This document shows, one piece after another, positions 8,538-17,258 of a stretch of 64,000 nt of DNA. The DNA is taken from assembly GCF_002386445.1 (NCBI RefSeq), contig NZ_DGIR01000022.1:1-64000 (forward strand), given 5' to 3'. A model generated the notes under the pieces. The model saw only the letters and a list, made by a program, of their open reading frames with translations, had not been told where the DNA came from and made no database searches. Source of the stretch: Pseudomonas sp. UBA4617 (lineage in GTDB: Bacteria > Pseudomonadota > Gammaproteobacteria > Pseudomonadales > Pseudomonadaceae). Position 1 is the stretch's first letter, and every line of letters starts with the position of its first letter. Position numbers and translations under genes: made by a program.

Positions 8538-9425
8538 ATGACCCCGGAACAGCTGATAACATTCGCCACCGTCGCCGAGCATGGAAACATCAGCCATGCG
8601 GCCCAGGCCCTGCACCTGTCGCAACCGGCGGTGTCAGGCCAGCTAAAACTGCTGCAGGAGACTTTTGGCGAGCCCCTCTACCAACGCGCTGGCCGCGGCG
8701 TGCGGCTGACCGCGGCCGGTGAGCAGTTGCTGGCCTATGCCGAGCGGCTGCGCGAAACCTTCCGCCAGGCCCAGGCGCTGCGCGAAGCGATGCGCGGGCT
8801 GGAGCGTGGGACCCTGCGCATCGGCGCCAGTACCACGCCGGCCAGCTACCTGCTGCCGTACCTGATTGCCGATTTCCATGCCCGCTATCCGCAGGTGCAG
8901 GTCAGCACCTCCCATGGCAACACGGCGGAAATCGTCGCCGCGCTGGACAGCGTTGACATCGCCCTGATCGAAGGCCCCCCTGGGCAGGAACTGCCATTGG
9001 GCACGGCGGTGACGGGGTGGCGGCAAGACGAGATCGTGGCCATCGTGCCGCGTGGACATCCGCTGGCTGGCAGCGACCAGCAGACGCTGGCTGCGCTGGG
9101 GGCTTACCCGCTGGTGTTGCGCGAAAGCGGCTCGGGAGTGCGACAAATCGTCGAGCGGGCTTTTGCCCGCAGTGGCGTGGCGATGCGCGTGGCGCTGGAA
9201 ATCGCCGGGGTGGAAGGGGTGAAGGAGGCGGTGCGAGCCGGGATGGGCATCGGTTTCGTCTCGGCGATGTCGATCCGGCACGAAGATGGTGCGCTACGCC
9301 GGTTGCAGGTTGCGCCGCAGGCGCTGGTGCGGCGGTTTTCCATCCTGGTGCCGCATGCAGCCACGCCATCGCGAGCGGCGGCGCAGTTTCTGGAGTTGTG
9401 TGCAGGGCAGTCAGAGGAGCGTTAG
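8538..9425 (+). CDS. LysR-family regulator (YeiE/CysB-like group)
   Basis: 295 residues. It has an N-terminal winged helix-turn-helix (LITFATVAEHGNISHAAQALHLSQPAVSGQ) and a C-terminal periplasmic-binding-like effector domain from about residue 90 (LRIGASTTPASYLLPYLIADF). The effector domain includes the 'ESGSGVR' phosphate/sulfate-like loop common in CysB/YeiE relatives. It is divergent from the YeiH-type exporter and probably regulates it. No strong Shine-Dalgarno precedes the ATG, but the start matches the normal family N-terminus (MTPEQL). Confidence 0.88.
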   Translation: MTPEQLITFATVAEHGNISHAAQALHLSQPAVSGQLKLLQETFGEPLYQRAGRGVRLTAAGEQLLAYAERLRETFRQAQALREAMRGLERGTLRIGASTTPASYLLPYLIADFHARYPQVQVSTSHGNTAEIVAALDSVDIALIEGPPGQELPLGTAVTGWRQDEIVAIVPRGHPLAGSDQQTLAALGAYPLVLRESGSGVRQIVERAFARSGVAMRVALEIAGVEGVKEAVRAGMGIGFVSAMSIRHEDGALRRLQVAPQALVRRFSILVPHAATPSRAAAQFLELCAGQSEER

Positions 9426-9436
9426 CAACACCGGCT

Positions 9437-10636
9437 TCAGTTCACCTGAAACACATGCTTCAGATAAGCCACGAAGTTCTCATCGCGGCACTGGGTCTTG
9501 CCCGGGCTGTCGGAAATCTTGGCTACCGGCGCGCCGTTGCAGGCGGTCATCTTGATCACGATGTTCATCGGTTCCACATCCGGAATATCGCATGTTAGCC
9601 GAGTGCCAATGCCAAAGCTCACATTGATCCGCTCATGCAGCGCCCGGTACAACGCCAGCGCCTTGGCAAAATCCAGCCCGTCGGAAAATATCAGCGTCTT
9701 GCTCTTCGGATCGATCCCCAGCCTTTCGTAGTGGGCAATGGCTTTTTCCGCCCAGGCCAGCGGATCGCCCGAGTCGTGCCGCAGGCCATCGAACAGCTTG
9801 GCGAAGTACAGGTCGAAATCGCCCAGGAACGCGTCCATGGTGATGCAGTCGGTCAGGGCGATGCCGAGCAACCCGCGGTATTCCCGCACCCAGCATTCCA
9901 GCGCGGCAGCCTGGCTGTCGACCAGCCGCGGACCGAGCTGCTGGTGGGCCATGAACCACTCGTGGGCCATGGTACCGATCGGTTTGAGCTGGTACTCCCG
10001 GGCCAGGTGCACATTGCTGGTACCGACAAAGCGGCCCGGGAAGTCGCGCTTGAGGATGTGTACCACCTCTTCCTGCATCCGGTAGGAAAAGCGCCGCCGG
10101 GTACCGAAGTCGGCGAGTTGGAAACCGGCCAGTTCATCTGGGCTGGCTTCGGCTTTCAGCCAGTCGAGTTTCTGATACAGGCGTTCGCGCACCTGCTCGA
10201 TCACCACCTCGCGGTAGCGGTAGCGGTTGCGCACCTCGCTGATGATCGCCAGCAGCGGGATTTCGTAGAGAATCACGTGCAGCCATGGCCCACGCACGCG
10301 GATCGCCAGTTGCCCGGCATCATCCAGGTACACCTGGACATAGCGCAGGTTGAAGCGGAACAGGCTGAGAAACCGGATGAAATCCGCCTTGATGAAGGGG
10401 ATCTTCTCCAGGTAGGCGAGTTGGTCGTGGGTGACGCTGACCTCGGCCAACTGTTCCACCTGGTAGCGGATCTCCGCCAGGTAGGGGGCAAGGTTCTCGT
10501 TGTTGCGGCAGCGGAACTCCCACTCCACCTCGGCGTTGGGGTAGTTGTGCAGCACTGCCTGCATCATGGTGATCTTGTAGAAGTCGGTATCCAGCAGGTT
10601 CTGGATGATACGCGGGCCGAAAACGCTATCGCTCAT
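9437..10636 (-). CDS. pncB: Nicotinate phosphoribosyltransferase
   Basis: 399 residues, the standard length for bacterial PncB. It converts nicotinate, PRPP and ATP to nicotinate mononucleotide in the Preiss-Handler salvage route. Recognisable landmarks are LLDTDFYKITMMQAVL at the N-terminus, EWEFRCRN, the LADFGTRRRFS active-site strand, GTMAHEWFMAHQ carrying the conserved His region, and the C-terminal VKMTACNG..VAKISDSPGK. The start ATG (MSDSVFG) has GGAAG upstream and overlaps the stop of pncA by four bases (ATGA), so the two are translationally coupled. The open frame extends 30 codons further upstream but that would run into pncA. Confidence 0.95.
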   Translation of the reverse strand: MSDSVFGPRIIQNLLDTDFYKITMMQAVLHNYPNAEVEWEFRCRNNENLAPYLAEIRYQVEQLAEVSVTHDQLAYLEKIPFIKADFIRFLSLFRFNLRYVQVYLDDAGQLAIRVRGPWLHVILYEIPLLAIISEVRNRYRYREVVIEQVRERLYQKLDWLKAEASPDELAGFQLADFGTRRRFSYRMQEEVVHILKRDFPGRFVGTSNVHLAREYQLKPIGTMAHEWFMAHQQLGPRLVDSQAAALECWVREYRGLLGIALTDCITMDAFLGDFDLYFAKLFDGLRHDSGDPLAWAEKAIAHYERLGIDPKSKTLIFSDGLDFAKALALYRALHERINVSFGIGTRLTCDIPDVEPMNIVIKMTACNGAPVAKISDSPGKTQCRDENFVAYLKHVFQVN

Positions 10637-11283
10637 GGGCGGTCTTCCTTGATTCGGGCAAGCTGGTGGTCGAGTGCCGCTTCGTCGCCGCAGAGGATCA
10701 CGCCCTCGGCGGCCAGCGCGCCACACGCCTCGATCGCCCCCGCCTGGGTGAGGGCGCGGCAGGCGGGCAGATACAGCAGCACCTGGAAGCCGGCCTGGCG
10801 CAGTTGCCGGGCGGTGGTCCTGACACAGTAGTCCAGGGCCAGGCCGCCGACGATCACCGCGCCCACCTGGTGTACCTTGAGGTATTCGATCACCCCGGTG
10901 GAGCGGCGCTCGGCCAGGTCGTGGTAACAGGCACCATAGGGGTGCAGGTCGGGCTCGACGCCTTTCCAGACGAAGTAGTCATAATCGATCGGCGCGGGCA
11001 GCCCGGGCAGCAGTTCGAAACCTGCGGTGCCGGGTACGCAGTGGCTGACCCAGGTCAGGTCGGCATCCGCCAGTTGCAGCGGCTGCAACATGTCGGCGTG
11101 GTCGCCGACCACCCAGGCGGCGTTGGCTGGATGAGCGTCCTTGCTGCCCAGTCGCAGGTCGGCGCGCAGCGCCATGGCATTCAGATCCGCCACGACTTCG
11201 TCACCTTCGGGCACAGGTAGCTCTTGCGGGGCGTTGGCGGTGAAGCCATTTTGCGCGTCGACATCGAAGCTGGCGATCTTCAT
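10633..11283 (-). CDS. pncA: Nicotinamidase (isochorismatase-like hydrolase)
   Basis: 216 residues, deamidating nicotinamide to nicotinate, which feeds PncB encoded immediately downstream. Active-site features can be read: Asp in FDVDAQNGFT (D9), metal-site residues in SKDAHP..GDH, a Lys at about 107 and the nucleophilic Cys153 in GGLALDYCVRTTA. The 'VSHCVPGTAGFELLP' motif is typical of the nicotinamidase branch. The ATG start has AAGGAG eight bases upstream; 12 further open codons have no support. It is the first gene of a pncA-pncB operon divergent from an NrtR-type regulator. Confidence 0.93.
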   Translation of the reverse strand: MKIASFDVDAQNGFTANAPQELPVPEGDEVVADLNAMALRADLRLGSKDAHPANAAWVVGDHADMLQPLQLADADLTWVSHCVPGTAGFELLPGLPAPIDYDYFVWKGVEPDLHPYGACYHDLAERRSTGVIEYLKVHQVGAVIVGGLALDYCVRTTARQLRQAGFQVLLYLPACRALTQAGAIEACGALAAEGVILCGDEAALDHQLARIKEDRP

Positions 11284-11368
11284 GGCGGTTCTCCTTGCTG
11301 GGTTGGTCATATAATTCACCTGGTGTTATAAGTGTGTCAAGCGCTTTTTATTCAAAGGTTTTTGCTTG

Positions 11369-11380
11369 TGTTACTTAACA
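11369..11380. promoter_or_regulatory. Candidate NrtR operator
   Basis: An inverted repeat TGTTA-CT-TAACA in the 139-base region between divergent pncA and the NrtR-like gene. A second related AT-rich stretch (GGTGTTATAA) lies about 35 bases nearer pncA. NrtR regulators in other bacteria bind palindromes in NAD-salvage promoters, so the position fits; the exact sequence match is unverified. Confidence 0.45.
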
Positions 11381-11422
11381 TCTCTGGTGGAATATAGGCG
11401 CATTCCTGAGCGGAGCCATCCC

Positions 11423-12127
11423 GTGAGTAGCACCGAAGTCCTGGCCAGCGTCGATATCATCGCCCTGCGTATGGCCCCTGAAGCGCAGCATCTGCAAGTG
11501 TTGTTGCACCGTCGCGAGCGAGAACCACATGCCGGCCAGTGGGCCTTGCCCGGGGTCATCGTCAATGGCAGAACCCCCGACACCAGCCTGGAAGGCGCTG
11601 CCGACCGGGCCCTGCGCGAAAAGGCCCGGGTAGTGCCGCGTTACCTGGAACAGGTGGGTACCGAAGGTAACGCCTTCCGTGACCCCAGGGGCTGGTCGAT
11701 GAGCACCTTCTACCTGGCGCTGCTCGACCCGCAACAGCAGGTCGAGGGCGAGCAGCTGGCGTTCTTCGATCTGGACAGCGTGCTGGAGCGCAAGGTGCTG
11801 CTGCCGTTCGACCATAACCTGCTGGTCGGCCGCGCCCGCGAGCGCCTTGCCGCGAAGACGGTGTACAGCAGCTTGCCGCTTTACTTGCTGGCAGAGAAGT
11901 TCACCGTGCTGGATGCGCTGGGGGCCGTGCAAGCCTGCCTGGGCCAAGCGGTGAACAACACCTCGCTGCGCAAACGGCTGGAGCGTTTGCGCGAGCTGGG
12001 CTGGGTGAGGGATACCGGGGAGAAGAATCAGCCGCGGTTGGGGCGACCGCAGCAGTTGTATGCCTATACACCTCAGGGGGAGCGGGCGTTCATGTTCGAC
12101 CGTAGCCTGTTGCCCGAGGGCGCCTGA
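11423..12127 (+). CDS. nrtR: NrtR-type Nudix transcriptional regulator of NAD metabolism
   Basis: 234 residues from the GTG start (the frame is open 19 codons further upstream but through the operator region). The N-terminal Nudix-fold domain (STEVLASVDIIALRM...LLHRRE.EPHAGQWALPG) has a degenerate Nudix box: after ALPGVIV the expected REXXEE is REKARV, so hydrolysis is unlikely and ligand sensing is likely. The C-terminal winged helix is visible (FTVLDALGAVQACLG...LRKRLERLRELGWV). NrtR proteins are repressors of NAD salvage that respond to ADP-ribose. Divergent pncA-pncB supports this role. Confidence 0.88.
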   Translation: MSSTEVLASVDIIALRMAPEAQHLQVLLHRREREPHAGQWALPGVIVNGRTPDTSLEGAADRALREKARVVPRYLEQVGTEGNAFRDPRGWSMSTFYLALLDPQQQVEGEQLAFFDLDSVLERKVLLPFDHNLLVGRARERLAAKTVYSSLPLYLLAEKFTVLDALGAVQACLGQAVNNTSLRKRLERLRELGWVRDTGEKNQPRLGRPQQLYAYTPQGERAFMFDRSLLPEGA

Positions 12128-12173
12128 CTGGCTTGCCGCTCACCCCTTGGTGCCTGATCGAGCACAGACGAGG

Positions 12174-13586
12174 TCAGTGCCCCATGGCTACCTTGGCACC
12201 GGCCTGGCGACGACGGTAGGCGCTATCGCGGCTGGCCAGCCACCAGTAAAGCGGCGAAGTGATCGCCAGGCCCACCAGCCACGACAAGTCTGCGCCGTTG
12301 ATGTGCTCGGCAATCGGCCCGACATACAGTGGCGTGTTCATGAACGGGATCTGCACCACGATGCCCACCGCATAGGCAACCAGCGCCTGCGGGTTGTAAC
12401 GCCCGTAGATGCCACCATCGACCTGGAAGATCGACTGGATGTCGTAGTCACCCTTGTGAATGGCGTAGAAGTCGATCAGGTTGATCGCCGTCCATGGCAC
12501 CAGCACTACCAGCAGTACCAGCACCATGTCGACGAAGTGGCCGATGAAGTCTGCCGAGGCGAATACCGCCACCACGCAGCAGGCGCTCAGCACCACCAGT
12601 GACAGCACTGCACGGCTGTTGGCGGTGGGGATCCAGCGGTAGGCGAAGGTTTGCACCAGGGTGATGATCGACAGTACCGCACCATACAGGTTGAGGGCGT
12701 TGTGGCTGATCACGCTGAGCAGGAACAGCACCAGCATGATCGGCCCCAGGGTCCCGGTGGCCAGCTTGACGGCGTCCATGGTGTCCATGCCGGCCGGGAG
12801 CGCCAGGACCGCCACGGCGCCGAAGATGAACGACAGGCTCGAACCCAGCGCGGAGCCCAGGTAGGTGGTCCAGAACGTCGCGCTGACCTTGACGTCGGCC
12901 GGCAGGTAGCGCGAATAGTCCGACACGTACGGGGCGAAGGCGATCTGCCACAGCGCCGCCAGCGACACGGTGGCCAGCCAGCCGGCCAGGTTGAAGCCGC
13001 CGCGGGTAAGGAAGTCGTCACTTTGCACATGGCTGAAGATGTAGCCGAAGCCGACCACGATGCCGATGCCCAGTACCCAGGTGCCGATGCGGTTGAGCAC
13101 ATGGATGAAGCGGTAGCCGATGATGCCGATGATGCCCGAGCCCAGTGCACCGATGACGATGCCCACCGGCACGGGCACGGCATCCACCACACCGTGCAGC
13201 GACTTGCCGGCGAGGACGATGTTGGAGGCGAAGAAGCCGATGTACATGACCCCTGCAATCACCACCACCAGCAACGCGCCGAGCGAGCCGAACTGGGCAC
13301 GGCTCTGGATCATCTGCGGGATGCCCATCTGCGGGCCCTGGGCCGAGTGCAGTGCCATCAGCACACCGCCAAGCAAATGGCCGACCAGAATGGCGACGAC
13401 GCCCCACAGCAGGTTCAGGTGGAACAGCTGCACGCCCAATGCGCCGGTAACGATGGGCAGCGGCGCGATGTTGCCGCCGAACCACAGGGTGAACAGATCC
13501 CTTACCTTTCCATGGCGGTCCTGCGGGGGCACATAGCCGATCGTGTGTTTTTCTATCAGGGGGGCCGAATTGGCTGCACTGGTCAT
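12174..13586 (-). CDS. NCS1-family nucleobase/cation symporter
   Basis: 470 residues with about 12 membrane segments. NCS1 hallmarks: the N-terminal DLFTLWFGGNIAPLPIVTG motif, QGPQMGIPQMIQSRAQFG, and the SDYSRYLP loop typical of cytosine permease relatives. ATG start (MTSAANS) with GGAG upstream. It faces the NrtR gene tail to tail. By eye, clearly over half of its residues match the second NCS1 permease at 23454-24860. Substrate unknown: cytosine/purine is the default family guess; a pyridine-type compound is possible because of the NAD-salvage neighbours, but that is only context. Confidence 0.87.
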   Translation of the reverse strand: MTSAANSAPLIEKHTIGYVPPQDRHGKVRDLFTLWFGGNIAPLPIVTGALGVQLFHLNLLWGVVAILVGHLLGGVLMALHSAQGPQMGIPQMIQSRAQFGSLGALLVVVIAGVMYIGFFASNIVLAGKSLHGVVDAVPVPVGIVIGALGSGIIGIIGYRFIHVLNRIGTWVLGIGIVVGFGYIFSHVQSDDFLTRGGFNLAGWLATVSLAALWQIAFAPYVSDYSRYLPADVKVSATFWTTYLGSALGSSLSFIFGAVAVLALPAGMDTMDAVKLATGTLGPIMLVLFLLSVISHNALNLYGAVLSIITLVQTFAYRWIPTANSRAVLSLVVLSACCVVAVFASADFIGHFVDMVLVLLVVLVPWTAINLIDFYAIHKGDYDIQSIFQVDGGIYGRYNPQALVAYAVGIVVQIPFMNTPLYVGPIAEHINGADLSWLVGLAITSPLYWWLASRDSAYRRRQAGAKVAMGH

Positions 13587-13912
13587 GACTGACTCCAAGG
13601 CAAGGTGGGGCATCGGGAACTGCCCGGGGGCGTGCCGACGAAGGGCGACGCGTTCTTGTTGGAGTGATGATGCGGGGCGCGGGGATAACGAGAAATTAGT
13701 AAATATGTACCCATAAACCTTAAAAAACCTAAGGCTGACAAAAGCTTAAGCGGGTGACGGCAGCAAGAAGGATGCCACTGGCCGGGAGCGCCTGGAGTAG
13801 ACGGGCTGGGCGGCTGGCGGGCGATTTGCGCTGGGCTGTGGTGGTGCGCTGTGCGCCTTTGCGGGGCAGCTGATAAAGGTGGTGAAAGGGAGCCGGCAGC
13901 AGAAGCCAACCG
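13587..13912. other. Intergenic region without a convincing gene
   Basis: 326 bases between the NCS1 permease start and the Lrp-type regulator stop. It contains an AT-rich stretch (about 13680-13750), likely the permease promoter, with a small inverted repeat CCTTA/TAAGG at 13718-13734. Open frames here have no ribosome site and no recognisable protein. Confidence 0.6.
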
Positions 13913-14365
13913 CTACATCGGCAGCAAGCGATCCTGGATCACCTCTTTCATCACCAGGGTCGAACTCAACCGTTTTACATTGGGAATGCTGGTCAGCTGC
14001 TCGTCGTACAGTTTCTGGAATGCAGGCAAGTCCCTGGCCACCACATGCAGCAGGTAATCCGGGTCGCCAAACAGCCGTTGTGCTTCGACGATCTGCGGGA
14101 TCTCGGCCAAGGCTGCTTCAAAGTCCGCCACTGGCTGGCGGGTGACTTCACGCAGGGTCACGAATACCAGGGCGGCAAAGTTCAGGCCCAGGGCACTGGG
14201 CGCCAACCGGGCGTGATAACCAAGGATCGCGCCGCTTTCTTCCAGCACCTTCAAGCGCCGGTGGCAGGGCGACAGGCTGAGCCCGACGCGGTCGGCCAGT
14301 TCGGTCACCGATAGCCGACCATCTTTTTGCAGCTCGGCAAGGATTTTTCGATCGATCCTGTCCAT
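13913..14365 (-). CDS. Lrp/AsnC-family transcriptional regulator
   Basis: 150 residues. It has an N-terminal AsnC-type helix-turn-helix (MDRIDRKILAELQKDGRLSVTELADRVGLSLSPCHRRLKVLEE.G.I) and a C-terminal RAM ligand domain (FVTLREVTRQPVADFEAALAEIPQIVEAQRLFGDPDYLLHVVARD). It is divergent from a LysE-type amino-acid exporter 111 bases away, the classical arrangement in which the Lrp-like protein senses an amino acid and activates the exporter. The start was chosen at the ATG that gives the standard N-terminus. Confidence 0.93.
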   Translation of the reverse strand: MDRIDRKILAELQKDGRLSVTELADRVGLSLSPCHRRLKVLEESGAILGYHARLAPSALGLNFAALVFVTLREVTRQPVADFEAALAEIPQIVEAQRLFGDPDYLLHVVARDLPAFQKLYDEQLTSIPNVKRLSSTLVMKEVIQDRLLPM

Positions 14366-14476
14366 TGAGAAGAATCTTCCATTGATTGGAGGCTGGTGAG
14401 GAATATACGAAAGAAAATGCTCCGGCGAAATACGTAGTCTTTGTTCATCCCAAGCAGTGGAAGAAGGACTATTCAA

Positions 14477-15091
14477 GTGGCTCTCAGTGTTCTGACGGCG
14501 TTCTGGGCCGTGTCGATGCTGTTCGTGATGACCCCCGGTGCGGACTGGGCCTATGCCATTTCGGCGGGCATGCGCGGGCGCTGGGTAATGCCTGCGGTCG
14601 CGGGGATGTTGTCGGGGCATTTCCTGGCGACTTTACTGGTGGCGGTCGGCGTCGGCAGCCTGCTGGCGGGCCACCCGCTGGCGCTGACCTTGCTGACCCT
14701 GGCAGGGTGCGGCTACCTGCTGTGGCTGGGCGGCAACCTGCTGCTGAGCCCGGCATTGCCGTCGGCCGGGCAGGGAGGGGCGGGGGAATCGGGGTCGCGC
14801 TGGGCGGTCAAGGGATTCTGCGTCAGTGGCCTCAACCCGAAAGTGTTCCTGCTGTTCCTGGCCTTGCTGCCGCAATTCACCGACCCGCAGTCGAGCTGGC
14901 CGGTGCCGGTGCAGATCCTGCTGCTGGGGCTGGTACACCTGTGCAGTTCGCTGGTGATCTATTCGCTGGTCGGCTATGGCGCCAAAACCGTACTGAGCAC
15001 CCGGCCACAGGCGGCGAAGCTGGTCGGGCGGGTTTCCGGGGTAGCGATGATCGCGGTGGCCGTGGGCTTGATCGCCGGGCAGGTGAGGTGA
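14477..15091 (+). CDS. LysE/RhtB-family amino-acid exporter
   Basis: 204 residues from a GTG start preceded by AAGAAGGA eight bases upstream; the family norm is about 205. It shows 'MLFVMTPGADWAYAIS', the PG-containing first helix of the LysE family, about six hydrophobic segments, and 'VSGLNPKVFLLFLALLPQF', the conserved NPK motif. Exports an amino acid or related metabolite; the substrate is not readable. Probably controlled by the divergent Lrp-type regulator. Confidence 0.88.
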   Translation: MALSVLTAFWAVSMLFVMTPGADWAYAISAGMRGRWVMPAVAGMLSGHFLATLLVAVGVGSLLAGHPLALTLLTLAGCGYLLWLGGNLLLSPALPSAGQGGAGESGSRWAVKGFCVSGLNPKVFLLFLALLPQFTDPQSSWPVPVQILLLGLVHLCSSLVIYSLVGYGAKTVLSTRPQAAKLVGRVSGVAMIAVAVGLIAGQVR

Positions 15092-15161
15092 GATCGGAGC
15101 AGACGACAGGCACGGCCCTGGATAAACTCGCAACACCTTAACGCACAACCAGGACGTGCCC

Positions 15162-15794
15162 ATGCCCGACACCGCGCAACTGCTCACCTTCGCCCTGATC
15201 TGCCTCGGCATGGTCCTGACCCCGGGGCCGAACATGATCTACCTGATTTCCCGCTCGATCTGCCAGGGCCGCAAGGCCGGGCTGATCTCGTTGGGCGGTG
15301 TGGCCCTTGGCTTCGTCATCTACATGGTCTGCGCCGCACTCGGTATCACCGCCCTGGTGATGGCCGTACCGTTTGCCTACGACGCGCTGCGTATCGGCGG
15401 CGCGCTGTACCTGTTGTACCTGGCCTGGCAGGCGCTGCGCCCTGGCGGGCGTTCGCCATTCCAGGTTCGCGAACTACCGGCCGACAGCCCGCGGCGGCTG
15501 TTCACCATGGGCTTTGCCACCAGCCTGCTCAATCCCAAGATCGCCGTCATGTACCTGTCGTTGATGCCACAGTTCATTGAACCGGGCCATGGCAGCGTGC
15601 TGTTGCAGTCGCTGGTGCTGGGATCGACGCAGATCGCCATCAGTGTCACGGTGAATGCCCTGATCGCGCTCATGGCCGGGTCGATTGCCGTGTTCCTGGC
15701 CGGGCGCCCATTGTGGCAACAGGTACAACGCTGGCTGATGGGCACGGTGCTGGCGGCCCTGGCCGTGCGCATGCTGGCCGAGGGGCGGCGCTGA
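15162..15794 (+). CDS. LysE/RhtB-family exporter
   Basis: 210 residues with TPGPNMIYLISRSI in the first helix and 'LLNPKIAVMYLSLMPQFI' in the middle, both LysE-family signatures, and about six membrane segments. ATG start; an in-frame GTG two codons earlier is possible. Same strand as and 70 bases after another LysE exporter, possibly co-transcribed. The two are different subfamilies, so the substrates probably differ. Confidence 0.88.
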   Translation: MPDTAQLLTFALICLGMVLTPGPNMIYLISRSICQGRKAGLISLGGVALGFVIYMVCAALGITALVMAVPFAYDALRIGGALYLLYLAWQALRPGGRSPFQVRELPADSPRRLFTMGFATSLLNPKIAVMYLSLMPQFIEPGHGSVLLQSLVLGSTQIAISVTVNALIALMAGSIAVFLAGRPLWQQVQRWLMGTVLAALAVRMLAEGRR

Positions 15795-15837
15795 AGTTGA
15801 GGCCTGCGGATGGCCGGGGTTGAAAGGCCGGCACAGG

Positions 15838-16401
15838 CTAGCGAATGAAGTGCACCTTGCCGGTGTCGTCATTGCCCATGTAGATGCCGTACACCCCTGC
15901 CTGCCGCTCGAGGATGTAGCGCTCCAGAATCTGCCGGATCGCCGGGTAGTAGATGTCGTCCCAGGGGACCTCGTCCGGCTCGAAGAACTTGCAGGCCAGT
16001 GTTTCCGCCCCGTATTGCCCGGTTTCCTCGGTGGCGATGGCGCGGAAGATGATGTACACCTCGCTGATCTTCGGCACGCTGAAGATCGAATACGGCGAGA
16101 CGATTTCGGCGCGTACGCCGGTCTCTTCCCAGACCTCGCGCAATGCCGCCTGTTCGGTGGTCTCACCGGCCTCCATGAAACCGGCGGGCAAGGTCCAGGT
16201 GCCCGGGCGCGGGGGGATGGCGCGCTGGCATAGCAGGTACTTGCCATCGCGCTCGATGATGCAGCCGGCGATGATCTTCGGGTTGATGTAGTGGATGTAG
16301 CCGCAGCCAGTGCAGTGCAGGCGTTCGTGGGTGTCGCCTGTAGGAACGCCCCGGGCCAGTTCCGTGGTGCAGTGCGGGCAGTAGCGCGGGGCGTTGGGCA
16401 T
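15838..16401 (-). CDS. Nudix hydrolase with N-terminal zinc ribbon
   Basis: 187 residues. An N-terminal zinc-ribbon with cysteines at 8, 11, 30 and 33 (YCPHC / LHCTGCGY) precedes a catalytic Nudix domain. The Nudix box runs from about residue 74 to 96 with an intact RE..EE (ALREVWEETGV). It should hydrolyse a nucleoside diphosphate derivative; zinc-ribbon Nudix enzymes of this type include NADH pyrophosphatase-like and ADP-ribose-type members, but the substrate is unknown. Its start lies two bases after the stop of the GntR regulator, so it is probably the last gene of that operon, though it may be a housekeeping passenger. Confidence 0.88.
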   Translation of the reverse strand: MPNAPRYCPHCTTELARGVPTGDTHERLHCTGCGYIHYINPKIIAGCIIERDGKYLLCQRAIPPRPGTWTLPAGFMEAGETTEQAALREVWEETGVRAEIVSPYSIFSVPKISEVYIIFRAIATEETGQYGAETLACKFFEPDEVPWDDIYYPAIRQILERYILERQAGVYGIYMGNDDTGKVHFIR

Positions 16402-16403
16402 GG

Positions 16404-17168
16404 TCAGCGGCCTGTGCGGGGTTGTATACGTGGCTCCTTGAGGGCCAGGGGCTCGACCATGTCGCGCACCTTGGTATTGTCATCCTGCTTCTGGCGCAGG
16501 TAGTCCAGGGCCACCTTGGCTGCGGCGCGGACGTGATCGACCGAGGCCTGGTGGGCCAGCAGCGGGTCGCCGCTCTTGATCGCCTCGACGATCTTTTCCA
16601 TTTCCCGGTTACTGGCGCCGCGGCGGTTTTCCTGTGAAACCGAGGTAGCGCGCAGGTAGCTGATGCGTGCTTGCAACTGGCGCAGCTGCTGGGCTGCCAC
16701 CTGGTTGCCGGAACCCTCCAGCAGCACATCGTAGAAGCCTTGTACCGAATCCAGCACCTGTGGCAGCTCGCCTTCTTCGAGGGCCTCGCGGTTGACTTCC
16801 AGGGCGCGCTCCAGGGCCCGGATGTCCTTCGCCTTGGCGTTGAGGGTGAACAGTTGTACGATCAGCCCTTCGAGCACGCAGCGCAATTCATAGATGTCGC
16901 GAGCGTCTTCGAGGGTGATGATGGCCACGCGCGGGCCCTTGGCATCGGCGAACTCCACCAGGCCTTCCGACTCCAGATGGCGCAGGGCCTCACGTACCGA
17001 GGTGCGGCTGACGCCGAGGCGGTCGCAGAGGTCGCGCTCGACCAGGCGGTCGCCTGGCAGCAGGTGGAAGTTCATGATCGCGGCGCGCAGCTTGTCGAGC
17101 ACGATTTCGCGCAGGGTAACGGGGTTGCGGTTGACCTTGAAGCTGTCGTCGAGTGGCAGGCGTTTCAT
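16404..17168 (-). CDS. GntR-family regulator with FCD domain
   Basis: 254 residues. The N-terminal winged helix reads LREIVLDKLRAAIMNFHLLPGDRLVERDLCDRLGVSRTSVREALRHLESEGLV, and an all-helical FCD effector domain follows (YELRCVLEGLIVQLF ... REMEKIVEAIKSGDP ... HVRAAAKVALDYL). It is the last or next-to-last gene of the catabolic operon running down from about 21.2 kb and is the only regulator in the block. FCD-type GntR proteins bind short palindromes with a central GTATAC-like core, which fits the repeated ATGGTATACCAT sites in this block. Likely a repressor released by a pathway intermediate. Confidence 0.9.
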   Translation of the reverse strand: MKRLPLDDSFKVNRNPVTLREIVLDKLRAAIMNFHLLPGDRLVERDLCDRLGVSRTSVREALRHLESEGLVEFADAKGPRVAIITLEDARDIYELRCVLEGLIVQLFTLNAKAKDIRALERALEVNREALEEGELPQVLDSVQGFYDVLLEGSGNQVAAQQLRQLQARISYLRATSVSQENRRGASNREMEKIVEAIKSGDPLLAHQASVDHVRAAAKVALDYLRQKQDDNTKVRDMVEPLALKEPRIQPRTGR

Positions 17169-17258
17169 CGAGTGCGCTCTGAAAGAGGCTGCCCGACCGC
17201 AACTGCAACAGCACCACGAACCTCGGGTGCTCCTTGCATGGGTTCGAACAGCCCGGTG

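Noticed and set aside
13583..13909. 108-residue open frame upstream of the NCS1 permease
   Set aside because: Overlaps the permease promoter region, no ribosome site, no recognisable protein.
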